Notes under the pieces: generated by a model
Database searches by the model: none
Told to the model about the DNA's origin: nothing
What the model saw: only the letters and a program-made list of their open reading frames with translations
From: Owenia fusiformis
Taxonomy: Eukaryota; Annelida; Polychaeta; Sabellida; Oweniidae
Direction: 5' to 3'
Assembly (NCBI GenBank): GCA_903813345.2
Contig: CAIIXF020000006.1
Location: forward strand, 37,601,936-37,661,935
DNA: 60,000 bases
In this document: positions 14,601-29,600 of the stretch, piece by piece
Position numbering within the stretch: position 1 is the first letter of the stretch
How the letters are laid out: each line of letters begins with the position of its first letter
Program-made: the position numbers and the translations under genes

Positions 14601-17600
14601 GGTCAATACTACAATGTGTTTACAACGATACCTAACAAAAACAAATAATTATGATCTCTCACCTTTATTTGAATCGTAAATAAGGCTCAACATGTTGAAT
14701 ATTTACAAATAATCATGATTCTCTCGAATTTTTTCGACTTTGTTTATTTTTAGATTTGAAACCATGACACGCCACAGTTTTTCCTATTCAGAAACAAATA
14801 TTAGGTTATTCATGAAATAAAATGTATTCATTGTCGAATGAACGAACATGCATTTATTCAGTCCATACTTAAAGTTTACTTCCGTTTTAAATTCGCGTCA
14901 AGAAATCAAAAACTGAAAGGTGTTTTGGTAAAAAATGCTTTTAAAATAAAGTTATACGTCAAAACAGGCTAGAAATAGGGGACACACTTTTTTTCAAAGG
15001 ACACACTTTTTTAAAAAAAAATTGCGTCCTTGGGACTCACAAATTTTCTAACCTAATGCAAGCGCTGCTAAGACAAGAGGGTGGTATGCAGTTATGCAAC
15101 CAATAGAAGTGGGATGCAGAGCCCAGCCTCTTCACTATGCTACCTCTTGTCCAAGTTAGAACGATTTCCATCCCAGATGCGAGGACAAGGAGTGGAGGAA
15201 AAATCTGTGAAACACCATTGTGTTGGGCCAAGTAGAAGACAAAAGCTTCTCTTGGGAAGGAGAGATGAAGCCCGCAGTGTTAGTGGACGGCTTCATCACT
15301 GGCAAGAGAGCTCCAACAGATGCTTCTTAGGAGATTACTTCATCTTAGTCATCCAAAGATTCTTCTTCCAAAGATAGAAACACTCAGGAAAAGAGAAGCA
15401 TAGGACCAGGAAGACATTCTTTGAAAATCTCTATAGGCTCACATCAAGCTTGTTAGGGAACCAAAGAGTGCCCATATGGCATGTACGCAGGATCAAGTAG
15501 AAGCAAATACTTTGGCAGCACACAGTGACCCAGATCGAGAGATGCCATTGGGTAATTTTCCAATTGACATCCAACCAGATTTATCATCAAAACCGTTTGA
15601 CCAGTCAGATTTCAAGCTTGATGAGGTAAGAACAATCATCAGGAAGGCTCAGCCTCAGGTCTAACAGGTGTGACATACAGGGTCTACAAGAACTGCCGAA
15701 AGCTGTTAATACATCTATCGCGATTGCTAACAAGCATCCAGAACAAAAAAAATCTAGCAAGGACTTGGACTTTGGCGGAAAGGTGCTTCATTCCAAAGGA
15801 GCTAAAATTTGAGCGACTGAACCAGTTCAGGTAGACATCATTATTGGATGCTGAGGGAAAGATCTTCTGGGCCATTATGGTCAAGCCTCGAAGTCGTTTC
15901 CTAGTGGCCTGCCAAGCATTCAGAAAAGTGGTCTCCCAAGACATCATGGGGTACATATAGCAGCATGAGCCAACTTGTGAAGGAAGCCAAGAAAGAGAAT
16001 CAGAAGTTTGGCTGGACAGAAGGCCTACCTAGTGTCCCTCACCAACTGATAGTAGAGGTACAAGTTCACTTTCATGTACCAAAACCAACAGATGTAGTCA
16101 ATCTGACAATGGTACACACAAACTCCTTGAAGTTGCACAATACATTTGGCAATTATACCACTAATTAGCAGAGTTCGGAGAAAGGCATAGTGGCAGATTG
16201 CACTGTATCAGTAGTTCTCTTCGTAACATCCATGAACTTACTGCTAAATGCAGGGATGATGCAGTGTAAGGTTCCACAAGCAAATGAAGGTGCAAAACAC
16301 CTACCATACAGAGCTTTCATGGATGACATCATAGTTTTGACCAGTTCAGTAGTGCGTACCAGATGGGTTCTATTAGCTATGGAAAGAATGGCAAACTGGA
16401 CTTGCATGAAGTTAAAAGCCAACCAGGTCAAAAACATGGTTTTGAATGATGGCAAGCTTTCTCCAATGCAGTTCAAAATAAAGGGCAAGCAAATACCAAC
16501 AGTGCATGATAAAAGAATCAAATGTCTAGAGAAGAACTATGGTTTGAACAATACAGCTGAAGTCTCAAGGGACCTGGACAAGTGGCTTAAAGCAATTGAC
16601 TCAAGTCATATATCGGGGCGTTATGACATTACTCCCCAATTTCAGTGGCCTTTCCAGATTTACGACATTACCTGGGAACCCTCACTTCAGCAATTCTTGA
16701 AATGGAATGACCTTTGGTCCATGGACCGAGGGGAGTTAAATTTTCAAAGAGCTTTCCTTGACCTGGTCTCAACTCCATCAAACCTCAGACTTTGGGGCAA
16801 GGAAGAAACTGCCAACTGCCCCAAGTGCATGGCAACTGAATGACACTTACATTAAATCATATACTCAGTATTTGGGTTACAGCTCCCACTGATGGACAAT
16901 ACAGATGGCGTCATGATTGAGGTTGAGGATGCCCATACTTTGATCTGGGCCTGTCTTCAATATCTATCTTGCATTTCTTTGATTTGGGCATTATTAACCA
17001 CTATCACTTCTAACATGTCTCATCAGATCGACTTTTGCATATGTGACAATAAAATAGCCTGACTTGTATTGTGCTGTCATATTGGAATTACACTATCATA
17101 ATGAACACATCATGTACTTGTAAGCGGTGCACACAAGCTGCAAAATTTGGCCAACATTTCACCAATGAGCAACATTGAGATCTATCTACATCTATCGTGT
17201 GAAGTGTCAACACTTAATTTCTTATAGTTTTTCCAAAATTTCAATTGCAAATATGTTCAAAATTAATGTACCTATATATTCAAAATCATAAATGCTCATG
17301 AATAACCAAGACTTTAACCCAGAGGGAGAGATATTGGTCGTTACCATTGAAAAAAGCCAAAAATGATAGAGGTTGTCACATATTATGCAAATGGAAAAGT
17401 TTGCATAATTATTGCATTTTTATAAGTATATTATAATAGCTCCATTTTGGTACCACTTACAGCTTTCAATTCTCAAAACTGTGGAAGTTATTGTACTTTC
17501 AAATGATTAACATCAACTCTTTCTCAAGAAATGCCACGCCCCTTTTCAGTAACATAATCATGTGAAGTGTTTTAACTTAGTGTCTGACAATGTTTTTTCC

Positions 17601-20600
17601 AAAACTTTCAATTGCAAATATGTTCAAAATTAATGTACCTATATATCTAAATTCATTTATGTGCATGGATGACTAAGACTGGTCACTCAGGCAGCAAGGT
17701 ATTGTGCGATACCGTTGTAAAGAGGCAAAAATTACGATTAATGATGTCACATTTTATGCAAATGAGACTATTTGCATAATTATTATCTCAAAACTGTTGA
17801 AGTTATTGTACTTTGAAATGATTAACATCAATTCTTTCGCAAGAAGTGCCACGCCCCTTTTCAGTTACATAATCATGTGTCTGACAATGTTTTTCCAAAA
17901 CTTTCAATTGCAAATATGTTCAAAATTAAAGTACCTATATATTTAAATTCATTTATGTTCATGAATGACTAAGACTGATCACTCAGGCAGAAAGGTATAA
18001 TGCGATACCGTTGTAAAGAGGCAAGAATTATGATTGATGATGTCACATTTTATGCAAATGAGGCAATTTGCATAATTATTGCATCTGATAATATAGGATA
18101 CTATAATAGCTTCATTTTGGTACCACTTACAGCTTTCAATTCTCAAAACTGTGGAAGTTATTGTACTTTGATATAATTAACATCAACTCTTTCAAAAATT
18201 CAAGATGGCCGACAAGATGGCCGCCAATGGATACCATGGGACAATATTTCATTCTGGGAACATGCAAAAATGGTTAGTATGGACCTTTAGGATTTCAAAA
18301 ATGTACATTAAAAAAATACATCTTTCGGGTGCATGGGAACCCCTCCTTCCTACCCGTCTAAAGTTACCTTCATGTGTGACAATTGATGTGTAATTGGCTT
18401 AGCATTCTTTTTCTGTTACATTAAGTTAGAGGACAGACCTTCCATACTGAACTTGACTTGGGACTGAGTAACTCTCTTATGAAAAAGGTTTGGCAAAAAG
18501 CTTAACTTACTCTAAAATAGGCCTGCAGAAATGGCTCAACTGACACCTGAGCAGTAGAGCCAACAAAAAGTTCTAAAAGGCAAATCCCATGAACTGTTTA
18601 TAGAACCGCTATTCTTGCTATTGAAATGAATTCTAGCAATACTGTCCCACATTAATCTACTTGTTTAGACTCAATAAACTCGAGTTTTCTGAGAAAATGA
18701 GGATTTCAGCAAGGGTTACTGACTTTACATGCGGATACAATTGACTTCAAAGCTGCATATCAGCAAGTAGAAGTTTCATTGCTGTTCAAGAGACTCCTCG
18801 GATGCAATTTCTCGACAGGGAGGTACCAACTAAAAGTTATGGAAAATTATGCAAAAAGTGTGAAGAACATAAAACAAGTATCAATTTGAACATTAATAAT
18901 GTTTTGAACACATAAAACATCCACTTTGTTATTCCAACTTGAATGCTAATTTGGCACAGTGCTGATTTTACCACCTTTCATTAAAGTCAAGATTGCTCTG
19001 TCATCCATGACAGTTACATAATGATCTAGGTACCATTGGATGGAGGACAAACTAGGTCTTTTACTGCTACCTTTGTATTTTTAAAAAATTGCTCAGAATT
19101 CTAGTAACCTGGCATTGAAGTTGGGTATACTTTTTTTGTGGACGCCCTGTATTTTGTTTTAAGATTTTAATTTAGACTAGTATTGATGGTTACAAGTATA
19201 AATCCTAATGACTTACATTTATATTTTTAGATTGATCTTTCTATCCGGTTGTGTTCTTTAGTAGATCCAGATACATGTACCCCATCATATCTCACCATTC
19301 TTAAAGCTGCCGAATTCCAGTTGCCAAGCAGTGAACATCAATGTAATGATCAAGACGATTCTGAGGCAACAGACTGTAAGTATGGCTATAATTGATAAAT
19401 ACTTGACAATATCATTAATGCGTTTGTCAACAACAACAACAATTCAATTCATTTACATGAACTATATTAATTCAATTGTAGTTATTACTTTGTAATGATT
19501 GTTTGTAATGATTTCAGTGATAAGCGATAGCATGACTATCGGTGACTTTCAAGACCTCATAGCGTCCATAGATACTGGGGGAGTATCAGCTCTTATGCAA
19601 GAGATACGGAGCATATATGCCGATTTGGTAAGGTTGATGTTACTAAAAGTTTATTCAAATTGTCTTGCTTAGAACATCAGGTAATCACGTGTTCAGCGGT
19701 TCTAGTTTAGTTTTAGACTATCGCTGATTCCAAACGTTTTGTTTTCGGTGATGTAAATATCATGCTTCGGGTAAATGAAACTTGTAATTTACTTAATAAT
19801 TTAATCAATCATTTTTCCAACTTGAAGCATCACTGGACCAGTACTTATATGTTGGGGTAGATATTGCCTTATAGTTAATATGTATGGGTAGGAACTTTGC
19901 CTGTATGAGTCAAAAAGTGTGCCAAAGATATGCGGTTACATTTTGATCAAATAATTCCTAGATCAATACCATTAAGCAATGGAGTATGAACGGATAGAAA
20001 AGCATATAACCTTACCTTTATATTTCAGTTGATTTCCAAAATAAACAATGTCTTGAACAAAGTGTTTACTGAAGACTTCGAATCATTTGACGTATGCCTT
20101 GAAGGGGGGAAGATGTTTGGACCGTATAATGCTGAGTTTATCAAACCTTTACGATTCTTATTCATGATAGGACCTATTCCAGCTAAATTTGGTATGCATA
20201 CATTTAGCTTACAACTAAAGGATTTAAGCCCTGGACTCAGCACATTGTTTGCTGAATCTACCATGAAGGTGTTGTTTTAAAACCTTTGCATGACCGCGCA
20301 GCGAGAATGCAAATTTAAGAAATCAACGCCTGAGTGGAATAAAGCAGCTACAACGCATTGAGTCTTGGGCTTCAATTATTTTCACAATTTATTTTAACAA
20401 AATCATCTAAAAACACATTTCAATGAATTTTTGCAAGGGTCAAGTTGGCAAATCATCAAAGCCAATATGAAAAAAAAACATTCATCACCATGACAACTGT
20501 TTAACTAGTGACCTTGCATGTGTTATTGATATTTCACACACCGTTCATTATTTGAATACTCTGTTCGGATTGGTTGGAATCTAATCACATTCACACCTTG

Positions 20601-23600
20601 CCTAGCTATGTGTGAATGTGCTTTAAGAGCACCACTATGGGTGCACTGTTCCTCGCAATGCATTTCTGTAGTTCCCTCTTGCTGCTAACCTCGGATGTGG
20701 TTTAAAGTATTGGAACTGAAGAATGTCTTTCCAATATACCAATATAACAAAAACGCTTTTTAGAGTGTTATCAAACAAAATATTCCTTCATACCTTTGTA
20801 ATCGTTTTCAGTTTTTGGAGCCGGTGGATCGTATGGAATGGGCTTTTCGTGTGGGTTTTGTATTCTTTCTATGAAGGCTACGGTAAGTGCCTTAGTGTAT
20901 ACTGTTTTGAAAGTACATGAAGTTAAATAAAATAAGAGTAATAGTAATTCATATTTTACATGAAGCATTATTTTGTAATGATCAAAATTCTGTATCATAT
21001 CGTCACCATTGGCATTGTTCTTATTTGATACACATATAGACTATAGATCTTTCTAGAAAACATTGTCCTGTGAATTTGTAGTCATCGTGATTATCCGCTG
21101 TCATAACTTTTATTATTACTCGCCATTCTCAGTATAGTGTATTCTACACGGAACCACGCATATTAAATATGTATTCAGGGAACAGTCAGCCCGATGATGG
21201 GTGCATATGTGTATGGCGCATTACGAGTTGGATTTTCCTTCCTCTATGCCGAGGCTAGGCTTACAGGATATTTACTGACGACATCCTTTCCTACCAGATT
21301 AGGCTTGGGATTTAGCAAGTTTCCACTTGATGTCAGGTACGTCATTTCCTTCATTTGATTATACACCCCACTTGTATATAAATCATTTTAAGCTACCTTG
21401 GCAAATTATTATAGTGTGATGGAAGGACTATTATTACCACCTTGCCGGACCAGTTCTAGGGGTTTTAGTGCTAGTTTAGAAGGCATTTATTTAACTATAT
21501 CGACCTGAGCAATATTTGACGTCATAGTGTTGGTCAAGAATGCATTTAACGACCGGTCGAGAATGCATTTAACGACCGGTCGAGAATGCATTTAACGACC
21601 TGCAATTTTCCCCGGGATATTAGATATCGTTCAGTGCGTAAGATTTTCTTGCTGTTTCAGTCCTGGTCGCAAACGGTGTTCATCGTGTGTGTTTGAAATA
21701 TATCAAGGGGATATTTTATTTGCAATATATGTTTTATACTATTAAAAAAGAATCATCATCAGATTATCATTGATAGAATATAGAATATTTTGAATTTAGT
21801 CATTAATAATATATAATCAGCCTTTTGAACCCATTGATGTTTTGCAGTGCTCGTATGGATCTGGTTATTGTACCATTGCGATTGACACTGAATATAGGAC
21901 TATATATGAAAATCAAGATTGGTTGGGTCAAGATTGAAATAACAATATTTCGCTTTAATCTATGGGAATACACAACACCATCCATAACCAAAAATATATT
22001 TGCGCTTAATTCCCCAGACCCAGACAACTCTCCACCTGACTTCAGTTTTTACACTGTACCTGTGAGTATTCATTAAATATTCAAAATAGTGTAATTATTA
22101 CAATACACATTCTAAATGTAGAAATAATGATACACTTCGTTCAGTTCTACAGTCAAATGCAAAATATGTTATTATTGTATATGCAATATATCCATGGACA
22201 CCTTAAAAACTTCATGTATTTCAGAACGTTGAATTTAACGATAATAGAAAACGCAGTGCAAACACCGTCGAATGTTCAATAAAACAATTGCCAGGGAGAG
22301 ATTATGTTGATCCTGCTTTCCAATTGGCTACTGCTGTTGCTGATGACGTCAGTCAGGTAGATATGGTGTTTTGCATCGGCAAATATAAAGGAGGTTGCGA
22401 CGAAGAACATTTTGAACCGATGGGGGGATTCTCTACTATAGTGGCAAAGGTGAGTAACTCATAAATAACTTTTGAGAATCTATAAATATAGCATATGTCG
22501 TGCTTGATGTGAAGCTGAATTGTGTATTACTATATTCCATCAACATGATAATGAGGTTACCAATATCCCCTCCTTATTAGGGCATGTGATGAATTTGTGT
22601 ACTTAATATATTTAAACATGTACAATCTGAACATTTTAGAAATTTGTATTTTCAGCCACTGTCATCAGGTATTCCATTGTATTACCTTATACAAGCTACA
22701 AACAGCCAGGGATCAAGTTCCACTATTGAATGTGAGCTATACACTTACGACATGACACTTCCAGGTGGCAGGATTATTCCGGATTTTCTTTCAACCAGCC
22801 ACCCAAATATTCTAAGAGCTTCTGGTATGGCAGTTGATGATTCAAATATTCGAACTACAAATGTATGTATAGTACTTTGTCAAACTAAGGCTTTGTTTTT
22901 GACAAATAACCATTCATAAGTTAAATTGAGTGTTACAATGAAATTCTAAAAGAATAAACCTCTGTTTTCAGAACTCTAAAACGATCCCATAAAACTACAA
23001 CATAATCATAAAACACAAAAAAGTATTACCATAGCACAGACATAGTCATGTGTAGTGATAACTATATTCCTCGGCACCCTGAATAATTCAACTCCATGTA
23101 TACTAAATAAATACATTTCAATAATGAATACGAATTATAAAAATGTATATAATATAATATAATATAATAAAGCAATACTCTAAATTAGCTTGCAGTTGGC
23201 TATGGTCATGGTATCTGGGGAGACCAAGAGGTGCCATGGCATGAGGTGACACTTAAGAAAATTACCTCAAATGTTGACACTGGCGATGATCCGTTCGGGC
23301 GCAAAAATCTAGAATACTTTACAAGTAAGCTGATCTACGAAACCCTAAATTGTAGACTCTCGAGCTCTTGTTTCAAAATGACCATGCCGATTTAGTTGTT
23401 GCTGTTATTTGAAGATATTACAAACACACTGATAGTTAAATTATAAAAGCATTGTGGTATCATCTTTAATTGCATCTCGAATCATTGCTCCATTAAGACA
23501 TAACTAACGATACTAAAATGAATAAGTGAACTTTTTAGAGACGGACATAGTACATAACCATATCACTTAAAAATTATCAATTCATTTTTTGCTTTAACTT

Positions 23601-26600
23601 TTAAAAACGTGGTTGGGTTAAATGAATGTTTTAACAGTTTAACAAAAAACGGTATTTCTTTAAATGTCGCAAAATATATCGACTTGTTTTTATCTTGCAT
23701 ACTTATAGTAATTCAATATAATTTAAGCTGGGCGACTAGGGAGACTGAGAGCAAAAGCTAAGCACCCGACGAAACCACATGCCACGGCTCATTATAGATA
23801 CCCACAAGCTTGTGCCCGGGACTGTTTGGCTCTACCACCAGCCAAGTGTGCTAGCTTTAACTATGACTACGGACCAAATGGCTTATGTGAGCTATATGAA
23901 CTCGTCGAAGGACATTGGGCAGAAATTCATGAGGTAAACAAGTCATACTACGTATTTTGTAAAAGACAACTACTAATCAATTTCATTTTATGAACAAAAG
24001 CGAGTGTATGATCATAGACCAGGCACACCGCCGAACACAGTGTATGATCATAGACCAGGCACACCGCCGAACACAGTGTATGATCATAGACTAGGCACAC
24101 CGCCGAACACGAAGGCAATTGATGTGGGATATCGCCATTAGGTAACCAATAACAATCCCTGGCTATTATAACATGAACTTACAAATTTAACATTTCAATT
24201 TTATACAGTCTGGACACTTTCACCACTACGAACGGCTAGGTGTAGGACATGCGGATGAATACTCATACAATGATCTAGATTTAGATCATAATAGTACATA
24301 CTTCTTCAATTACCAGATCATAAACGTATTAGGTAAGGAAGAAACATGTCTGGGTAATAATTTTGTAATATTATTAAATTCATTTTCTTGCGTGTAGTTG
24401 GTTTCAAAAAACCAAAAAACATGAATTTTCATTACTAATTCCAAACAGAGGTAAGGGTCACGCAATGTCTATTTTGAATTGATTAAAGTTTTATTGTTTT
24501 AGATTATGAAAAGATTTTGACATCAAAGGGAATTATGGCCGATTTTACTCCACCGGCTCCTGGTCCAATAGCAGCTGCTACTTATGATGCTTTAACACAT
24601 GAGCGCTGCGAAGATTATGTGACAGAGATATTTGAAGATAGATGCATTGAGCCAACTCCTTTGGACAACTACAGGTATCTCATATCCGAAACACACAAAT
24701 AATTAAAAAAAACTAGAAGTAATATATTCCTCGCTGACACGCAAATTCACAAATAGCTACTAGGCAGGATATACCACATTCCGGCCAATCGTAACGCAGT
24801 ATATAGCCGTTTTATATTTGATTGATAATTTTCGTACGTTCTACTAACTATGACCAGTTTCATTATTTCAAGATGTTGATTCCTTTCTCCTACTGTTAGT
24901 ATATTCAAACACATTGAGGTTGGAGACAATTTGTCCATGAATAGTGCTAATAGTGAATGAATCGTATATACAAAATACAAATTCGTTATCCAGATTAGTA
25001 ATAGATGGCGTATCGGAACCTGATGGCCCGCACTCTCTTTGTGTATTTAATGGGGACCGGGATATGGTAGACCTTCGCTGGACCAGGGATTACAAATACT
25101 GTTCTGGTATGTTTTATTACTTCAACAGTGATTTGACGACCTTGTTTAGTCTATGTGCAATTGCATAAAGAATCAATTTATCATTAACTTACAATAGTGT
25201 ACATTTAATAATTCATGATTCAAGATATCTACTCTAATTGATTTGGCCATTTCTGAAATGTTCAATAACGTCTGTATTTGATCAAAACAAACAAAATCAA
25301 CTTTTGAGATAATAAAATGGCGTGTATAAGTCGACATTGGAGAGGTTAAGCTAACGATGTTTTTCACAACGTAACCGTGAACGCAAAGTACAAAAATTAA
25401 CAAAGGAATGTATCGAGCGCTCATAGTTTTATGCGCGCTTAGTCTACTTCAGATACTCTTTCAGCTTCAGAGTTTCGGGTTTAGAACGGGAGATTTGAAT
25501 ATTTGACGTTGGGTCAACGGGAACCATTTTACTCGTGTCTATTGAACACTATGCTGTCAATTTTGATTTCGATGTACAGTTGAATTCTTGCTGAACACGA
25601 TGATGTATGTCATGCATGATTTAGCGCCAAAAATCTTACGAAACGAGCTCGTTTAAAATATGTATTAGAAAACCAGCTATAAAACCGCATCAATGACATA
25701 CTATAGAATCATTACACGCTATGGTGTAGTCTAAACAAACACTGGATTTGAACGGCTATTTATATGAGAAGGCTACATGAATTTGTATATGGTCGAGTGA
25801 TACGTACATGTTCAGTTTCGATTATATATGCAAAGCTTAACCTCTCCATTATCAATGACTCAACCTATATCTCTACATTTTTAGCCAACTGGGACGGTTT
25901 CCATGACAACGAAACTGGGGTATATGGATATTTAGTAGCTATAGGAACAGAATTGTGCGAAGACGATCATCATCCTCACAAAGATCCACATTCTCATTTA
26001 ATATTTGAATCCGAATGGACCCATGAAGCAATGTTCTTCCCTTTACACATGCCAGGTAGTCAAATAGCTTGATGTATATTTTGAACAGCGGTTATCTCAA
26101 CACCACAAGTGGTGACACATTGTTATAGTATAGATTTTTAATTGTGGACGATGCTCGGCGGTTCATGTTCGGTGCCCGGCATCTTTGACAAATGCAAGGT
26201 GTTGACATTTTGCATATTTCGTTGTTCTTAACTTCTCGTCCGACTTGAGCAACTTAACTTCTCGTCGGACATGTAATAACTGAGAAAATTGTATGAGTCG
26301 CGTACCATTGTGAATCAAAATGAGCATATTGATTGTTCATACACTTAATCTAGATGCAGCCTATTTGTTATCTATATCTGTTGATTGTTCATATGTTTAA
26401 TCTAGATGGAGCCTATTTGTTATCTATATCTGTTGATTTTTCATATGTTTAATATAGATGGAGCCTATTTGTTATCTATATCTGTTGATTGTTCATATGT
26501 TTAATATAGATGGCGCCTATCATGTGAGTGTGCGAGCTTTAAACAAAGTTGAATTCGGAGGCCCAATGGCGGTTACTGTTTGTCATAGTCTACCATATAT

Positions 26601-29600
26601 CGTAGATACCTCGCCACCTTTTGTTAATCACGTGCAACTTTTATCTTACGACGAAACCAACCATCTCATTATAATGGAGTATAATGTAAGGTAGGCCAAT
26701 TATGTAAGGTAAACAAATTTTCGATTTTTTTCTCAATTTACATGAAAATGCACATTTTCAATAATTTTATGTTTAACATCATTAAGGCTTCTTTTTCAGT
26801 GACCCTCTGTCTGATATCCGAGAGGTTGATTTCTGCCTTGGTCGCAGCAGGCGGGACTGTTATTTATTAGACTGGGAGCGTTTTCCTAACACCACACATT
26901 TAGAACAATATCAACATATACCCGATGGGATACCAACGTGGCCCAAGATTAGAGCCATTAATAATGGTATTGAATTATTTGTACACCTTTTTAATTTTAC
27001 GATTTTAAATCACATGTGACAACTACTTTACTACATTTGTTAAAATATCGAGTTTAAAAATAATGGTACATATACGCGTATACGTTATTATTTCTTGGAT
27101 TTTGGCCGTGCCCGATTCATACGTCATCATCAAGTACAGTTAGAATCACTCTAAGTGAGGCAGTTTTCTTTAAACTCCAAAATCGCGGGTTCTTGAAAGT
27201 TTTCTTGCGACTGTTTACAATCATAACTTTATTAGTTTACATGGCCAAACATTTTGAATCCAGATTCAACTTAGTTTAGCTGAAATCGTCACTACCGAAA
27301 GTATTTTGGCCACCATTTTGAATGATATAGGCTTAAAGAGTTTATTGCACTGTATATCAATTTTCTTTTCCTATCGAAATTATATAAAACGTGCTCCCCT
27401 GAATCAATATAGATGCTCCACAGGCGTAAGAACCCCAAGACTTCACTATAATGGACGAATAAAGAAGTATAAAAATGCCCATCTGAATTTTGTTATATTT
27501 ATTCTCCTTGGAAAGAGAGAAAATGGCCTTGAACCTAGATTGCACGCGCGATCTGAAGCAAGCCTACGTGCAATGTATTTCTGATGTACAAGAATAATCT
27601 AATTGTACATCCCGTATTGCACCAATCAATCGAAATATTGTAAAACAAGCATATTTCTAAATTGAGTAAAAGGAAGTGTTTTAAACAAAAATGATAATAA
27701 TAATATCAATATATATATATAATTTGCGCAAGCCACGCGAACTTTCAAATTTCTGTCATGATCATGAAGTTGTTGTGTGATCAAAATAAGCTCAGTTTAA
27801 ATCACAAGGGCACCGGGGATTAGTATTGTGTTAAAAATTAAATCCACATAATACTCCCATCGCCAAGGCCCCGATACAGTGTGAATCTGACCTTATGTAA
27901 GCGAGGTATTATTGGGCGTGTTCACTCAGGTGTTGTAATATTCGCTTGCGAACCGCAGCTCTGTCACGGTGAATAGAGGGGACACGATTCAATTCAAATT
28001 GGTTTTAGCCTACTTCAAACGTATTCCTAGTGAACACAATCAGGGGGCCCAAACATTGTGAACTATTTATTCACAATTACAGGAGTGAGCGTGATAAGCT
28101 CTACTCAAAATGTATTCTTAGTGAACTCAACACGGGGGCCTAAACATCGTTACCTATTCATTCATAATTACAGGAGTGAACGTAACCAGCTCTATATTCA
28201 TGTAGTCTAATGTGCCTATGTAGACGTCATCGTAGGCTCATGAATATAGAGTTCAATTGATCGAAACCGAAACAACACGTTCACTGAAGTGTGATTTATT
28301 AAGAACAACAAACGATTATTTGTATTTTTATATTCTAATTAATTTCCTTATGCTATGATGAAGTTTATTCAACGAGAGTCGCAATTATTTATATATACCG
28401 TACAATAAACACTTTAACTGCGGTTAGAGTCATCCAGGTGTGGAACAGTGAATGCTGAGGGATAAGCAAAATCATGTCATATGTTTCAGTTGATCTAAGA
28501 GCTGTTGGCTCAGATGACACACCCATCATAGTTGATACGACGCCGCCAGTGGCTGGTGATGTCCATGATGGGTGGCTACATAATGTTGACATGGACTTCC
28601 AAAATAAAAACACGTTGTTGTGTGTTAATTGGAAGAATTTCTTTGATCCTGACAGTGGTATATGTAAGTATTCTTCAAATAACCATTTTTCAATCGTGAA
28701 CCGTTATGCATATTTTAATATTCATTTCACAGATGGATTGAACAAATTTGCAGTTGTATAGGACTAAGTTAGTCATATAGTATTTGTAATTATAGTTGAA
28801 TATCGAGTTGGGTTCGGATCTGTCGCTGGTTCTCATGATGATATATGGCCTCTGACCAGATTGGACCATTATAGATACAACTTCTGTACGTCAGATATCA
28901 CATTACTGCATAATCACAAATACTACGCCACGGTATATGCGACAAACGCAGGACACGATAAGCTTAGTACATCAGTGACTACTAACGGAGGTTCGTTTAA
29001 CCGAGTAAAGGACTATTCTTGGTTTGAAGAATGAAGTTCATCAGCTTATTTCGAGTTTATCAATGTCACCAATAATTTTGATTTTTTCATATAGTGTAGA
29101 TTGAAATGTGATGTTTTGAATACAGTATTTAAGATTTAATTATGGAAACATTTTTATTGCTTTCATAAAACAAATGTTAGCGAACTACCCACCGTCGTAA
29201 ATAGTCCTCTGTCTTTAATAACGACGGCGGTGGTTCGCTAATATTTGTTTTATGAAAGAAAAATATATAACCATAATAACGCAAGTGCGAGTAGGTAGTT
29301 ACCAGTTTCACCACCAGGTGGCTCGCTCGGGTCAGATAGCATGGCGGGTATAGTAGAAAGTTCCCTTTAACTTAAATTACATCTGTTTTAGTGGTTCAAT
29401 TTTCATATAGCCCTAATGAATCGAATAGTTATGCAAATTAAAGTATGTCCAGTAAAAGAAAATGTTATATGTCCAATACAAGAAAAGATATTTCACTTTT
29501 TGTGATTTTTTAACATGGGGTCTATGGGCAATCAACCCGAACTAGAAGTCACATTTTCAAAAAAGATTAAATTTTCAAAGTTGATAAACAATTTTCGAAA

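Larger units (their letters stand above)
12417..19149. mobile_element. 6.7-kb Tc1/mariner-like long terminal inverted repeat element in an intron
   Basis: The ends are inverted copies: it starts CAGGGCGTCCACAAAAAAAG at 12417 and ends with its complement at 19149, each flanked by TA (12415-12416, 19150-19151). The inverted similarity runs for hundreds of bases; for example the stretch around 12640-12790 is repeated in reverse around 18170-18350. The right arm is longer because of an unrelated piece (about 18370-18930) and a roughly 300-bp internal tandem duplication (about 17500-18100), and the left arm has a similar internal repeat near 13110-13520. TA flanks and CAGGG ends suggest the Tc1/mariner group, but no DDE transposase is visible, so it is non-autonomous. 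The interior carries a dead reverse transcriptase (14340-16930). Confidence 0.75.

Noticed and set aside
24001-24110. Direct repeats that could suggest a CRISPR array
   Set aside because: The 36-bp units are back to back with no spacers, in an intron of an animal gene.
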